This document shows, one piece after another, positions 1 through 8,085 of a stretch of 43,684 nucleotides of DNA. This DNA is from Jeotgalibaca sp052266715 (GTDB lineage Bacteria > Bacillota > Bacilli > Lactobacillales > Aerococcaceae). Each line of letters opens with the position of its first letter. The first letter of the stretch is position 1. The notes under the pieces were generated by a model. The model saw nothing but the letters and a program-made list of their open reading frames with translations, had not been told where the DNA came from and made no database searches. Both the position numbers and the translations under genes were made by a program. The DNA is taken from the NCBI GenBank assembly GCA_052266715.1, contig JBQPRB010000013.1; one strand, written 5' to 3'.

Positions 1-139
1 TACTTGTGTTGCGACACTTGCGTGTCGGCTTAATGTGCATCCGTCAGGATGCCCTGCACGTTTGGTTCGTTCATTCTTTGTTCAGTTTTCAAAGGCCAAT
101 CCGTTATCACGTGTTACGTGATGTTCCGTTCGTGACAAC
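1..139 (-). other. rRNA operon leader (16S gene lies beyond the left edge)
   Basis: Read on the minus strand, the segment near 80-100 carries CTTTGAAAACTGAACAAAG, the block found in leaders and 16S-23S spacers of Bacilli rRNA operons. Several hairpins follow: CACGT/ACGTG near 109-121, an arm pair GTGCATCC/GGATGC near 34-59, and CGACAC/GTGTCG near 12-27. No mature rRNA is present in the window. The identification is by memory of the conserved block and by the promoter pair; a tRNA or other stable RNA directly downstream cannot be excluded. Confidence 0.65.
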
Positions 140-145
140 TTCTTA

Positions 146-174
146 ATATTATCACCTGCGCAACTCTTTGTCAA
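146..174 (-). promoter_or_regulatory. rRNA operon promoter P2
   Basis: On the minus strand a perfect TTGACA (169-174) is followed after 17 nt by TAATAT (146-151), close to the ideal sigma-A promoter. The transcript would start near 139 and run leftwards into the conserved leader and then off the window. Together with P1 about 87 nt upstream it forms the tandem pair typical of rrn operons. Confidence 0.8.
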
Positions 175-255
175 CACTTTTTTAAAATTTCTTTTTTCGT
201 GTTTTCCATGAAGTGCTCGCGGCAACTTTTATATAATAGCATCTGCAAAGAGCAC

Positions 256-261
256 GGTCAA
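256..261 (-). promoter_or_regulatory. rRNA operon promoter P1 (-35 at 256-261, -10 at 233-238)
   Basis: On the minus strand TTGACC (256-261) is followed after exactly 17 nt by TATTAT (233-238). It is the upstream member of a tandem pair that reads off the left edge. Tandem sigma-A promoters ahead of a conserved leader are the usual arrangement of rRNA operons in Bacilli. The promoter lies just after the terminator of the MATE exporter gene, so the two units are insulated. Confidence 0.7.
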
Positions 262-280
262 GTGTTTTTTTATATTATTT

Positions 281-318
281 AAAAAAACGCCAACGGTTCA
301 TCAAGATCCGCTAGCGTT
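281..318 (-). terminator. Intrinsic terminator of the MATE exporter gene
   Basis: On the minus strand an 11-bp stem (308-318 with 286-296, two G-U pairs) is followed by seven T. It starts 8 nt after the stop codon of the MATE gene. Confidence 0.85.
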
Positions 319-326
319 CTACTATA

Positions 327-1718
327 TTAAGCCAAACTAATTGTTTTCCATTTGCCGGAGCGGAAACGTAAACGAATAAGTATCCAGCGCACAAACTGGT
401 CTACTGCTATCGCTAGCCAAGCACCTATCAAACCAAAACCAAATACCTGAATAAAGATATTTGCCAAGATAACCCGTATTCCCAAAACCCCAATAAATGT
501 TGAAACCAGTGGGAAACGTGTATCTCCTGCCCCACGCAAGGAACCAGCTACAATTAACTGATTCGCCTGGAAAGGTTGAATCACAGCCGCAACTCGCAAA
601 GCCGATGAGGCATTTTCGATAATAGCCGGATCATTCGAATAAAGACCGACTAGAATTTCCGCAAAGAGGAACATCACCATTCCCACCACTATCCCGCTGG
701 CACTTCCCATCATGGAACTGTTATGGGCATACTTTTCTGCGTCATCCGATTTCTTGGCACCGAGCGCTTTTCCGACCAATGCCGACGCAGAGATACCGAA
801 TGCCTGCCCAATTACAAACGACAGTGAAAGAATACTCATTCCAATCTGATGCGCTGCAAAGACCACTGTGCCTAGACTTGAGACAACCTGCACAAATAAA
901 ATTATACCCGTTCGCATCACTAATTGTTCAATCGCTGACGGCAAACCAATCGTAATCAAATTTTTCAATGTACGTTTGGAAAAGTTAAATTTATTCTTGA
1001 ACGAGAAACGTAAATCACTTTTTCCTGACATCAAGTAACGAACCATAAAGATGCTGGCCGTGAAATTCGCCAAGGCCGTTGAAATAGCCGCACCGGCAAT
1101 CCGCAGTTCCGGAAAGCCCAAAAGTCCATAAATCAAAATGGCATTCCCGATTACGTTCATAAAGTTAACCCGGATATTGATGTTCATCGGTACTTTCGTT
1201 TCACCAATCCCACGCAAGGACCCTGTCACCCCAAAGTTAAAGGATTGGAATAAGTAACTGACACAAATAATCCGGAAATAGCTGATACCGATATCAATTG
1301 TTGCCTGCTCCGCTCCCATAAAGGCCATAATTTCACGGGCATAAATAAAAGCTAAAATTGCAAGTGGCAAGGCCAATGTCATGCTGATTATTAGGACATG
1401 CTTTGTGACATTTTCCATCTGATCCTTCTTACCAGCTCCAAAATACCGTGCGATAATCGCCGTTCCCCCGACGTTTAACGCCTGAACAACCGAAAGTCCC
1501 AGAAACAGCGGTTGATTTACAACCCCAACCGAGGCTACTGCCGCAGCCGCATAACCTGTGTCCGCAATATTCCCCAACATCATCATGTCAATCATCCCAA
1601 AAACCGAACCTAGCACCAATTCAATCAGCACGGGCCACGCGATATTCATAATATCTTTATTAATGGCACTCTTAAAAGCAATCCTGTTCCTTATTCCCTC
1701 CGACATTGAACTATACAC
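327..1718 (-). CDS. MATE family multidrug/cation efflux transporter
   Basis: 463 residues, the normal size for a MATE transporter. The protein is a membrane antiporter with about 12 hydrophobic segments in two similar halves; each half begins with the P-x-x-x-x-x-x-x-x-G-x-x-D-x-x-x-L-G type signature (residues about 29-50: PVLIELVLGSVFGMIDMMML). Such proteins export cationic drugs or metabolites using Na+ or H+; the substrate cannot be read from the sequence. The listed start is a GTG with AGAAAG just upstream; an in-frame ATG four codons later is an alternative. A likely promoter is TTGATA (1775-1780), 16 nt, TACAAT (1753-1758). The gene is a single unit with its own terminator. Confidence 0.9.
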   Translation of the reverse strand: MYSSMSEGIRNRIAFKSAINKDIMNIAWPVLIELVLGSVFGMIDMMMLGNIADTGYAAAAVASVGVVNQPLFLGLSVVQALNVGGTAIIARYFGAGKKDQMENVTKHVLIISMTLALPLAILAFIYAREIMAFMGAEQATIDIGISYFRIICVSYLFQSFNFGVTGSLRGIGETKVPMNINIRVNFMNVIGNAILIYGLLGFPELRIAGAAISTALANFTASIFMVRYLMSGKSDLRFSFKNKFNFSKRTLKNLITIGLPSAIEQLVMRTGIILFVQVVSSLGTVVFAAHQIGMSILSLSFVIGQAFGISASALVGKALGAKKSDDAEKYAHNSSMMGSASGIVVGMVMFLFAEILVGLYSNDPAIIENASSALRVAAVIQPFQANQLIVAGSLRGAGDTRFPLVSTFIGVLGIRVILANIFIQVFGFGLIGAWLAIAVDQFVRWILIRLRFRSGKWKTISLA

Positions 1719-1752
1719 ATTCTTTCTGATTTGATTTTTAACTTCACTTTCT

Positions 1753-1780
1753 ATTGTACTATATTTACGAAATTTATCAA
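1753..1780 (-). promoter_or_regulatory. Probable sigma-A promoter of the MATE gene
   Basis: Minus strand TTGATA (1775-1780), 16-nt spacer, TACAAT (1753-1758), about 35 nt before the GTG start. It lies just downstream of the pepF terminator. Confidence 0.5.
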
Positions 1781-1785
1781 AAAAA

Positions 1786-1815
1786 GGAAGAGCGGCTTCC
1801 GCTCTTCCTTTTTTT
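1786..1815 (-). terminator. Terminator of the PepF gene (hairpin symmetric)
   Basis: Perfect 10-bp stem GGAAGAGCGG / CCGCTCTTCC with a CTT loop, flanked by seven A on the left and seven T on the right. It overlaps the end of the peptidase gene (stop at 1814-1816) and can act in both directions, but the only gene running into it is pepF on the minus strand. Confidence 0.85.
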
Positions 1816-3517
1816 ATAATTTACTGTCATCCACTGCAGAAAGTTCTGCATCGATGGCATGAATGACATCCGTCAACGAACCTTCCTCAAACGGTGATTT
1901 CAAATGCGCCAATTTAACAAGCTCGAGGAAGCTACTTGTTCCGCCCACTTCACAGATTGCCAAGTAATCATCCCAAGCATTCTCATCCTTGTCGATAATT
2001 GCACGCTTCCAGAATTGGAATGCCAATACTTGCGCCAACGTATAATCTATATAGTAGAAAGGCGTATCGAAAATGTGTCCTTGGCGGAACCACAACGTCC
2101 CTTGATCCAAGAATGGATTTTCGGAATAATCTTTATGCGGATTATACATTTTCTCCAATTTTCGCCACGTTGCTTTCCGTTCTGACGGTGTCATTTCCGG
2201 ATTTTCATAAATTTCATGTTGGAAGTGATCAACCAAGACACCGTAAGGAAGAAATTGCAAGGCTCCGCCCAAATGACTGTATTTGTATTTTTCAGTTTCT
2301 TCTTTAAAGAATAGCTCCATCCATGGATAAGTGAAAAACTCCATACTCATGGAGTGGATTTCAGCACTTTCGCTGGTCGGGAATACCAACTCCGGTTGTT
2401 TGATCCAACGGGATTGGAATACCTGGAATGCATGACCCGCTTCGTGTGTCAGCACATCGATGTCGCCACTTGTTCCATTGAAGTTTGCGAAAATGAAGGG
2501 TGAATCGTAGCCGGGAATGAACGTACAGTACCCACCGCTTTGTTTACCGTCTTTCGTTTCCAAATCCAAAAGATCACGGTCGTACATATAGTCAATGAAC
2601 GTACCCGTTTCCTTGGAAAGTTCATGGTACATCTTTTGACCCATTTCCATGATATAAGCGGCGTCGCCTTTTGGTGTGGCGTTGCCGTTCAGGAACTCAA
2701 GGTTTAAATCATAGTAATTCATGCGGTCCACACCGATACGTTTCGCTTGGCGTTCATAAAGTTTTTGCGCCACCGGAACGACATCGTTCAACACGTTTTC
2801 ACGGTACGTTTGGACCATTTCGCGGTTGTAGTCATAACGCTCCATGCGGATGTAGCCCAGTTCGACGAAATCTTTGAAGCCAAGTTTTTTCGCGATTTTG
2901 TCGCGTAATTTCACCAGTTGGTCGTAAATGTCATCGAATTTTTCTTCGTTTTCCTGGAAAAATTTGAAATATGCTTCTGATGCCGCTTTACGAATGTGGC
3001 GGTCAGTTGATTGTTGGTAAGGTCCCAATCCGGAAAGGTTCAGGATTTTACCATCAAATTCGATTTGTGCGCTTGCGACTAATTTGTCATAGGCACTCGC
3101 CAATTCATTTTCTTTTTGTAAGAGTTCTATTACTTCTGGACTGAATGCTTTTAGTTTGTATTCAGCCATCTTGAAGTATTGCTTTGGAAGAACTTGTTCC
3201 AATTCTTCTCGGTATGGAGTATCAAGGATTGCTTGATAGTATTGGGTGTTAATTTCCGAATACAAAGGAATATACTCATCCCAATATTCTTGTTCCCCTT
3301 GGTAAAATGCATCTTTTGTGTTGATGGAATGGCGGATATAGGCCAATTGACCAAACTTATCCGCTTCATTCAACAGATTCGTCATAGTCATGACTGCTGC
3401 CACCGCTTCATCTGCATCGGGTGCTTCTTTTAATTTTTCAATCGCTGCTGTTGCTTCAGCTTTATAAACCTCATAATCAGGACGTTCATATTTGTACTCA
3501 GAAAATTTCAAATTCAA
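1814..3517 (-). CDS. pepF: M3 family oligoendopeptidase (PepF-like)
   Basis: 567 residues. Cytoplasmic zinc metallopeptidase of family M3 that degrades oligopeptides. The zinc motif HEAGH is at residues 358-362 and the third ligand is expected at Glu386 in the following SAEIHSMSMEF segment, both intact. The length matches the shorter PepF group of Firmicutes (about 560-570 residues rather than 600). The start is a TTG codon: the frame begins TTG AAT TTG AAA and is preceded by AGGTGA at good spacing, with no better ATG nearby. Single-gene unit between the tRNA-Ser gene and a strong terminator. Function is sure at family level; natural substrates are unknown. Confidence 0.92.
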   Translation of the reverse strand: MNLKFSEYKYERPDYEVYKAEATAAIEKLKEAPDADEAVAAVMTMTNLLNEADKFGQLAYIRHSINTKDAFYQGEQEYWDEYIPLYSEINTQYYQAILDTPYREELEQVLPKQYFKMAEYKLKAFSPEVIELLQKENELASAYDKLVASAQIEFDGKILNLSGLGPYQQSTDRHIRKAASEAYFKFFQENEEKFDDIYDQLVKLRDKIAKKLGFKDFVELGYIRMERYDYNREMVQTYRENVLNDVVPVAQKLYERQAKRIGVDRMNYYDLNLEFLNGNATPKGDAAYIMEMGQKMYHELSKETGTFIDYMYDRDLLDLETKDGKQSGGYCTFIPGYDSPFIFANFNGTSGDIDVLTHEAGHAFQVFQSRWIKQPELVFPTSESAEIHSMSMEFFTYPWMELFFKEETEKYKYSHLGGALQFLPYGVLVDHFQHEIYENPEMTPSERKATWRKLEKMYNPHKDYSENPFLDQGTLWFRQGHIFDTPFYYIDYTLAQVLAFQFWKRAIIDKDENAWDDYLAICEVGGTSSFLELVKLAHLKSPFEEGSLTDVIHAIDAELSAVDDSKL

Positions 3518-3624
3518 ATAAAGTCACCTACTTTTCTTTAGTTAGGATAATTATACCACTGTGAGGTAAAAATAAACCTCGAAACTTAAATGAATTCGTG
3601 GTTTTTGAAGTTTGGAATGGCGAT

Positions 3625-3758
3625 AAAGTGACTCACTGGGATGGAAGTCACTTTAAAATCGTTTAAAGTGATTTACTCGGTAGTTTTACCTGACTAAGTC
3701 ACTTTGTTTAAATTTAAAATGACTTAGTCACCAAAAACAGCGACTAAGTCATTTTAAA
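3625..3758. repeat. Intergenic element of three tandem hairpins (element 1)
   Basis: Three successive inverted repeats share one core. Hairpin a: AAAGTGACT (3625-3633) with AGTCACTTT (3646-3654). Hairpin b: AAAGTGA (3665-3671) with TCACTTT (3699-3705), with partial pairing inside. Hairpin c: a perfect 17-bp pair, 3713-3729 with 3742-3758. The core GACTAAGTCACTTT is close to the GAGTAATCACTTT core of the element at 7930-8075. It lies between pepF and the tRNA-Ser gene. No protein is encoded here. It may be a miniature repeat family or a set of operators. Confidence 0.6.
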
Positions 3759-3772
3759 GGGATTATTATTTA

Positions 3773-3860
3773 CGGAGACTAGGGGATTTGAACCCCTGCA
3801 CGCCTTCCGACGCCTAACGCATTTCGAGTGCGTCCTCTTCAGCCTCTTGAGTAAGTCTCC
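3773..3860 (-). tRNA. tRNA-Ser (anticodon CGA)
   Basis: The minus strand folds as a class II tRNA: acceptor arm GGAGACT / AGTCTCC, anticodon loop CTCGAAA within the stem ACGCA / TGCGT, a long variable arm as required for serine tRNA, and T arm AGGGG-TTCAAAT-CCCCT. Discriminator base G73 fits tRNA-Ser. CCA is not encoded. The anticodon CGA reads UCG codons. Confidence 0.95.
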
Positions 3861-3919
3861 ACTGCATATCATATCACGATTTTTGCAAAAAATTAATAGA
3901 AAAAATCACAAAACTTTCC

Positions 3920-4369
3920 TCAATAAAGCTGAAACTTCCACTCTTCACCATGATAGTAAAATTCACTTAAACTGTCATCTTCGAAAACTTCCAGCATTGC
4001 TGCAAAATCCGGGGCGAGTGAATGACTCATGATTTCCTGGCGTTCGATCCAAAAAACTTCGCCTTCATCGGAACTTTGCAACTCTCCTTCGAAAACCGAT
4101 GCTTTGAAAAATAAAACCACGTAGCGGGCATCTTTGCTATCCTGGAATTGCTTGATGCCGCACAATACCGGATCAAAAATCGTCAACCCTGTTTCTTCTT
4201 TGACCTCGCGAATCACCGAGGCAACGAACGATTCGTTCTTCTCGACTTTCCCTCCTGGGAATGTCAGTCCAGGCCAGTCCACTTTCTTCCGGTCCTGCAC
4301 CAAGAGCCGCCCTCGTCCATCCTGAATCATACACATATTGGTAAACACTGCTGCTTCGCTTTTTGACAT
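3920..4369 (-). CDS. Nudix hydrolase, MutT/8-oxo-dGTP diphosphatase type
   Basis: 149 residues from the chosen ATG (4367-4369), which has TAGGAG upstream; a longer in-frame extension to 4438 lacks a ribosome site and overlaps the divergent gene. The Nudix box is complete: GGKVEKNESFVASVIREVKEETGL fits G-x5-E-x7-R-E-U-x-E-E-x-G-U and gives the Mg2+-binding helix. The early segment MIQDGRGRLLVQDR and WPGLTFPGG resemble 8-oxo-dGTPases of Firmicutes, so removal of oxidised nucleotides is the likely role, but Nudix substrates cannot be assigned safely from sequence. It is divergent from the prenyl-synthase-like gene on the plus strand. Confidence 0.85.
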   Translation of the reverse strand: MSKSEAAVFTNMCMIQDGRGRLLVQDRKKVDWPGLTFPGGKVEKNESFVASVIREVKEETGLTIFDPVLCGIKQFQDSKDARYVVLFFKASVFEGELQSSDEGEVFWIERQEIMSHSLAPDFAAMLEVFEDDSLSEFYYHGEEWKFQLY

Positions 4370-4398
4370 TGTCCCACTCCTACTGTCATTCGTCTTTT

Positions 4399-4408
4399 CT
4401 GATATAAT
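4399..4408 (+). promoter_or_regulatory. Extended -10 promoter of the prenyl-synthase-like gene
   Basis: TGATATAAT (TG-n-TATAAT, hexamer 4403-4408) about 30 nt before the gene. No good -35 is visible, which fits an extended -10 promoter. Confidence 0.5.
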
Positions 4409-4440
4409 CACTGTAACCATTAAAGGAGGCCATGACAACC

Positions 4441-5595
4441 ATGATTCCTAAAAACCAGCTCTTCGAAGAGGCGTTCCAAATGTTTCTGACGGCAGCGCCA
4501 GTGTCACTGAAGTCCGTTCCTTTTTTCCGCAAACTGAAAAACGAGCGGAAGCTGAAACAGTATGCCACTAAACTACAATCGGATCTGAATTCAACTGATG
4601 ACCGGGAAGAGATAAAAATGATTGTAACAACTTTTCTTTTGAAATTAGATGAAGAGAAACTTCTATTCGAGCGCCCTTTCCTGAAATATTTCCTGGAAAA
4701 GGGCTATTTGGACGTTGCTGAACAATTTATGAATCAAGCCGCCGAAATGGATGGCAAACTGAAAACCTGGGAAGTTTATCAAGCCATGCGTAATGTCTGG
4801 ATTATGAATAGTTTGCAGTTATATTGGGATTTGCCACTCGAACTGACCTCACCTGTTTATGCCTATAGCATGCTCTACCCTTATACGGACAACTATCTAG
4901 ATAATCCGGATATTTCCCTGGAGGAGAAAAAGGAATTCAATGAACATATCAGCCGTGCTTTAAGGGGCGAACCAACCTATCCCGATCGCCTTACAGAATT
5001 GTTCGCCATGATTGAAGGTCATTTCCCACGGGAACAGTTTCCGGAAGTGTTCGAAAGTATTGCGTTTATCCATGAGACTCAAATTGCCAGCCTTCACCAA
5101 CATGGTACGCTTAAAAAAGAGGAAATCCTTCGTCTCAGTTTCATGAAAGGTGGCGCATCGGTATTGGCTGATGCTTTCTTGGTCAAAGGAACCCTCACGA
5201 AAGAGGAAATGCGCTTTGCTTTTGAGTATGGGGCATTCCTGCAACTGCTTGATGATCTACAGGACATAGATGAAGACAAAAAAGACGGCCACTTCACTCT
5301 CTTCAGTGCCAAAGAAGGCTTACTGGATGAGGAAGTCCGTCAATTGCTCAAATTTATTTATGCCACCAATGCCCCTCTTGAACGCAACCAAATGAAGGAC
5401 GTGATTCGGACATGTACAATCATGATGGTGATGGAGGCTGTCAGTCGCAGTCCGGAGCGCATTTCACGCACTCTGTATAAAAAGCTTGAAGCCGCTTCTC
5501 CTGTACGGTTATCTTTTTACAAGGAAATGATGGGTTTCTTTGAGACCATCACTACTAACACGGACCTTGATGCTGCTATTGAAACGTTTAGATAA
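4441..5595 (+). CDS. Class 1 isoprenoid biosynthesis enzyme-like protein
   Basis: 384 residues. It looks like an all-helical trans-prenyltransferase-fold protein. Two acidic motifs in the right order support this: DNYLD (after the YPYTDNYLDNPD stretch, about residue 145) and LLDDLQDIDEDKKDG (about residue 275), similar to the two Asp-rich motifs that bind Mg2+ and the prenyl diphosphate. It is not a standard farnesyl or heptaprenyl synthase, since the first motif is DxxxD rather than DDxxD and the flanks differ, so substrate and product are unknown. AAAGGAGG lies 2 nt before ATG 4432 and 11 nt before ATG 4441; the second start is chosen. The 3' end overlaps the convergent SIMPL gene by 8 bp. 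Confidence 0.65.
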   Translation: MIPKNQLFEEAFQMFLTAAPVSLKSVPFFRKLKNERKLKQYATKLQSDLNSTDDREEIKMIVTTFLLKLDEEKLLFERPFLKYFLEKGYLDVAEQFMNQAAEMDGKLKTWEVYQAMRNVWIMNSLQLYWDLPLELTSPVYAYSMLYPYTDNYLDNPDISLEEKKEFNEHISRALRGEPTYPDRLTELFAMIEGHFPREQFPEVFESIAFIHETQIASLHQHGTLKKEEILRLSFMKGGASVLADAFLVKGTLTKEEMRFAFEYGAFLQLLDDLQDIDEDKKDGHFTLFSAKEGLLDEEVRQLLKFIYATNAPLERNQMKDVIRTCTIMMVMEAVSRSPERISRTLYKKLEAASPVRLSFYKEMMGFFETITTNTDLDAAIETFR

Positions 5596-6235
5596 TTTCC
5601 CATTTGAACGAAACAGAATCCTGGACGTTGATATCTTCGGGTTCGATTTCGGGTGCAGCGACTTCCATCATGATGCGGCTGTCGCGTTTGTAGGAAGTTT
5701 CAGAATGGAAATATATATCATGCCAGCTATAGTCGATTTGTATTAATTCTCCCAGTTTCGCGCCGGCTGCACGTGCCAATATTTCAGCTTTGTGGTGCGC
5801 ATTTTCGGTCGCATTAATCAGGAGTTGTTCGCTAACCGCACTTGAGTCTTTGACGGTGAACTGGATAGTGATTTCCGGGAACACTTCCGATTTAGCCACC
5901 GCGGACAAAACTTTGGAAAGTTGATCGGAATCATAGTCGAATTCAAGCTTCAAACTATGTTGGCAGCTATACCCAGCGAAGCGCCGTTTGTAGTCCTCGT
6001 TTTTATCGCGGTAATTTTCATAGTAAGTGTCAATGTTGAAGCGGGTGGTTTTTAGGTCTTTTTTCCCAAAACCTACCGAAATGACGGCTTCGTTCAATTT
6101 AGAAATGGCGGTGGTCGCTAACTGCATCGTTTTTTCGTATTCGTAATCGATGGTTTCGAGATTCATGGTGATGACGATGAGGTCGGGTTTGACGCTGGCT
6201 TTGCCGACGCCGGTTATGGTGATGTTGCGGTTCAT
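5588..6235 (-). CDS. SIMPL domain-containing protein (DUF541)
   Basis: 215 residues covering almost exactly one SIMPL domain: the N-terminal strand NRNITITGVGKASVKPDLIVITM, the long helix with repeated Asn/Ala, and the late SAVSEQLLINATENAHHKAEILARAAGAKLGELIQI block are typical. No signal peptide is present, so this copy is likely cytoplasmic, unlike many secreted members. The family is linked with oxidative stress and signalling but has no defined enzymatic activity. Tail-to-tail overlap of 8 bp with the upstream plus-strand gene; divergent from the glutathione transferase gene with only about 60 bp between. Confidence 0.85.
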   Translation of the reverse strand: MNRNITITGVGKASVKPDLIVITMNLETIDYEYEKTMQLATTAISKLNEAVISVGFGKKDLKTTRFNIDTYYENYRDKNEDYKRRFAGYSCQHSLKLEFDYDSDQLSKVLSAVAKSEVFPEITIQFTVKDSSAVSEQLLINATENAHHKAEILARAAGAKLGELIQIDYSWHDIYFHSETSYKRDSRIMMEVAAPEIEPEDINVQDSVSFKWEII

Positions 6236-6265
6236 ATAATACCTCCGTTCAGGTTTAGTTTGATA

Positions 6266-6276
6266 TAATGATTACA
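6266..6276 (+). promoter_or_regulatory. Extended -10 promoter of the Xi-class transferase gene
   Basis: TTGATATAAT just upstream of the gene contains TG-n-TATAAT. A weak -35 may lie in the GTTCAGG area. The interval to the divergent SIMPL gene is short. Confidence 0.45.
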
Positions 6277-6301
6277 TTGAGCAGCAGAAAGGATGAATGG
6301 C

Positions 6302-7258
6302 ATGGGATTATTGGTTGATGGACAGTGGCACGATAAGTGGTACGATACAAAGAGCACAGGTGGTCGGTTTGTGCGGAAAGATTCGCAATTCCGCAGCTGG
6401 ATTACACCGGATGGGAGCGCGGGTCCAACGGGTGAAGCGGGCTTCAAAGCGGAAGCGGGACGTTATCATTTGTATATTTCCTTGGCTTGTCCATGGGCAA
6501 GTCGGGTAATGATTTTGCGCAGCATCAAGGGTTTGAAAGATATGATTTCGGTGTCGATTGTGAACCCGTTGATGGTTGAAAATGGCTGGACGTTTGAGCC
6601 AGACGAAGGCGTGATTGCGGATCCGGTGTTGAATGCGGACTACTTGCACCAAGTATATACACATGTGGATCCACATTATTCTGGTCGCGTAACGGTACCT
6701 GTATTATACGACAAACAGACCAATAAAATCGTCAATAATGAGTCTTCAGAAATTATGCGGATGCTGAACTCGGCATTTAACCACTTGGGTGCAATCGCGG
6801 GTGATTATTCACCGGAAGAATTGTTGCCCGAAATTGATGCTATCAATGCTAAAGTTTACGATAATGTAAATAATGGTGTTTACAAAGCCGGTTTTGCGAC
6901 GAAGCAGGAAGTTTATGAAGAAGAAGTGCAAAACGTCTTCCGGACTCTGGATGAGCTGGAAGAACTTTTAGAAAGCCAGTCTTATTTGGTCGGCGACAAA
7001 ATTACGGAGGCGGACTGGCGCTTGTTCACAACGTTGATTCGTTTTGACAGTGTGTATTATGGCCACTTCAAATGTAACATCCGCAATTTGACTGACTACC
7101 CAAACTTGTGGCGCTATACAAAAGAGTTGTATAATTACCCAGGTGTAGCGGAGACAGTGGACTTCAAACATATTAAAGAACACTACTATCGCAGTCATAA
7201 AACAATTAATCCAAACGGGGTTGTACCGTTTGGACCTGAGTTGGATTTGAGCCTATAG
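6302..7258 (+). CDS. yqjG: Glutathione S-transferase family protein, Xi class (YqjG/ECM4-like, S-glutathionyl-hydroquinone reductase)
   Basis: 318 residues from the second ATG (AGAAAGG 9 nt upstream; the ATG at 6293 is too close to the ribosome site). The Xi-class signature ISLACPWASR contains the catalytic Cys in the C-P-W-A context, followed by the thioredoxin-like segment VTVPVLYDKQTNKIVNNESSEIMRML and a C-terminal helical domain with the EADWRLFTTLIRFDSVYYGHFKCN block. Members reduce glutathionyl- or other thiol-adducted quinones. It is about the normal length. Many Lactobacillales make little glutathione, so a different thiol donor is possible. It shares a convergent terminator with dps. 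Confidence 0.88.
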   Translation: MGLLVDGQWHDKWYDTKSTGGRFVRKDSQFRSWITPDGSAGPTGEAGFKAEAGRYHLYISLACPWASRVMILRSIKGLKDMISVSIVNPLMVENGWTFEPDEGVIADPVLNADYLHQVYTHVDPHYSGRVTVPVLYDKQTNKIVNNESSEIMRMLNSAFNHLGAIAGDYSPEELLPEIDAINAKVYDNVNNGVYKAGFATKQEVYEEEVQNVFRTLDELEELLESQSYLVGDKITEADWRLFTTLIRFDSVYYGHFKCNIRNLTDYPNLWRYTKELYNYPGVAETVDFKHIKEHYYRSHKTINPNGVVPFGPELDLSL

Positions 7259-7262
7259 TGAC

Positions 7263-7293
7263 AAAGAGCTCCGGAAAAATTCCGGAGCTCTTT
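7263..7293. terminator. Bidirectional terminator between the transferase and dps genes
   Basis: Perfect 14-bp stem (7263-7276 with 7280-7293), loop AAA, GC-rich core GAGCTCCGG, with T run on the plus strand and A run on the other side. It serves the two convergent genes. Confidence 0.85.
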
Positions 7294-7304
7294 TTGTATG
7301 TTGA

Positions 7305-7868
7305 TTATTCGTCATCTTCTTCGTCTTCAAAAGCCGGATCATCTTCGTGGGCTTCTTTGCCAACAAAAGCTTGAAGCATCCAGATGGTTTTATCGATTGT
7401 GGCTTTGTAGCCGATAAGCGCATCTTCCAAAACATCTTCGCCCGCCTCATTAGCCATAGCAATGGTGCGCGTTGTGAGGTCTCTGGTGGCACGGTAGTCG
7501 TCAACCAGGTTCTCGACCATGCGTTCAGCGGAGAGGTATTTGTCTGCCCCATCTTCTTTCAGCAAGGTATATTTCAGGAATTGCTCGGTTGTGGAAATTG
7601 GCTTCTGACCATTGGAAAGAAGAACTTCAGCTAGTCGATCGAACCATTCTTCATTTTCATCATAAAGCTCTTCGAATTTTTCATGCAGCGCGAAGAATTG
7701 CGGGCCTTTTACGTACCAGTGATATTGGTGCAATTTTACATGTAACGTGTGGATATTGGCGAGAATATGATTTGTCATCGCCCCTGGGGTAGGGTTGTGA
7801 TGATGGTCGTGTTCTTCTTGCTTCAATTCTTCCTCGTATTTTTCTTGCGGCGTTTTATTTGTTGTCAC
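7305..7868 (-). CDS. dps: Dps family DNA-starvation/ferritin-like protein
   Basis: 187 residues. Dodecameric mini-ferritin that stores iron and protects DNA from peroxide. The ferroxidase signature is visible: HTLHVKLHQYHWYVKG (iron-ligand His in HQYHWYVKG) and FFALHEKFEELYDEN with the acidic ligands. There is an N-terminal extension of about 30 residues with EEHDHHHNP, which might bind metal or DNA, and a very acidic C-terminal tail. The start is GTG with AGGAGG at good spacing. A TATAAT (minus strand, near 7905-7910) lies upstream. A PerR site could be expected but was not clearly seen. Confidence 0.92.
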   Translation of the reverse strand: MTTNKTPQEKYEEELKQEEHDHHHNPTPGAMTNHILANIHTLHVKLHQYHWYVKGPQFFALHEKFEELYDENEEWFDRLAEVLLSNGQKPISTTEQFLKYTLLKEDGADKYLSAERMVENLVDDYRATRDLTTRTIAMANEAGEDVLEDALIGYKATIDKTIWMLQAFVGKEAHEDDPAFEDEEDDE

Positions 7869-7929
7869 TGTCTACTCCTCCTCTTTTTGTAACTGCTTAC
7901 ATCCTTATTATACGCTATTTTTGGTATCT

Positions 7930-8075
7930 GGGGTGATTACTCACATTGATTTCCAGCTTTGAGTAATCGTTATTTGGAAAAAGTGATTACCCAAAGGAGA
8001 AAGTGGCCTTTGAGTAATCACTTTAGCCCTGAAACTGATTACTCAAAAACCTCTTTACCTCTGAGTAATCACCCC
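7930..8075. repeat. Intergenic element of three tandem hairpins (element 2)
   Basis: Three inverted repeats in a row: GTGATTACTCA (7933-7943) with GAGTAATC (7961-7968); AAGTGATTAC (7981-7990) with GAGTAATCACTT (8012-8023); TGATTACTCA (8036-8045) with TGAGTAATCA (8062-8071). The same motif thus occurs six times in alternating orientation. The architecture and the core match element 1 at 3625-3758. It sits between the dps promoter region and the end of the Ric-like gene. Confidence 0.65.
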
Positions 8076-8085
8076 CTACCAATCC

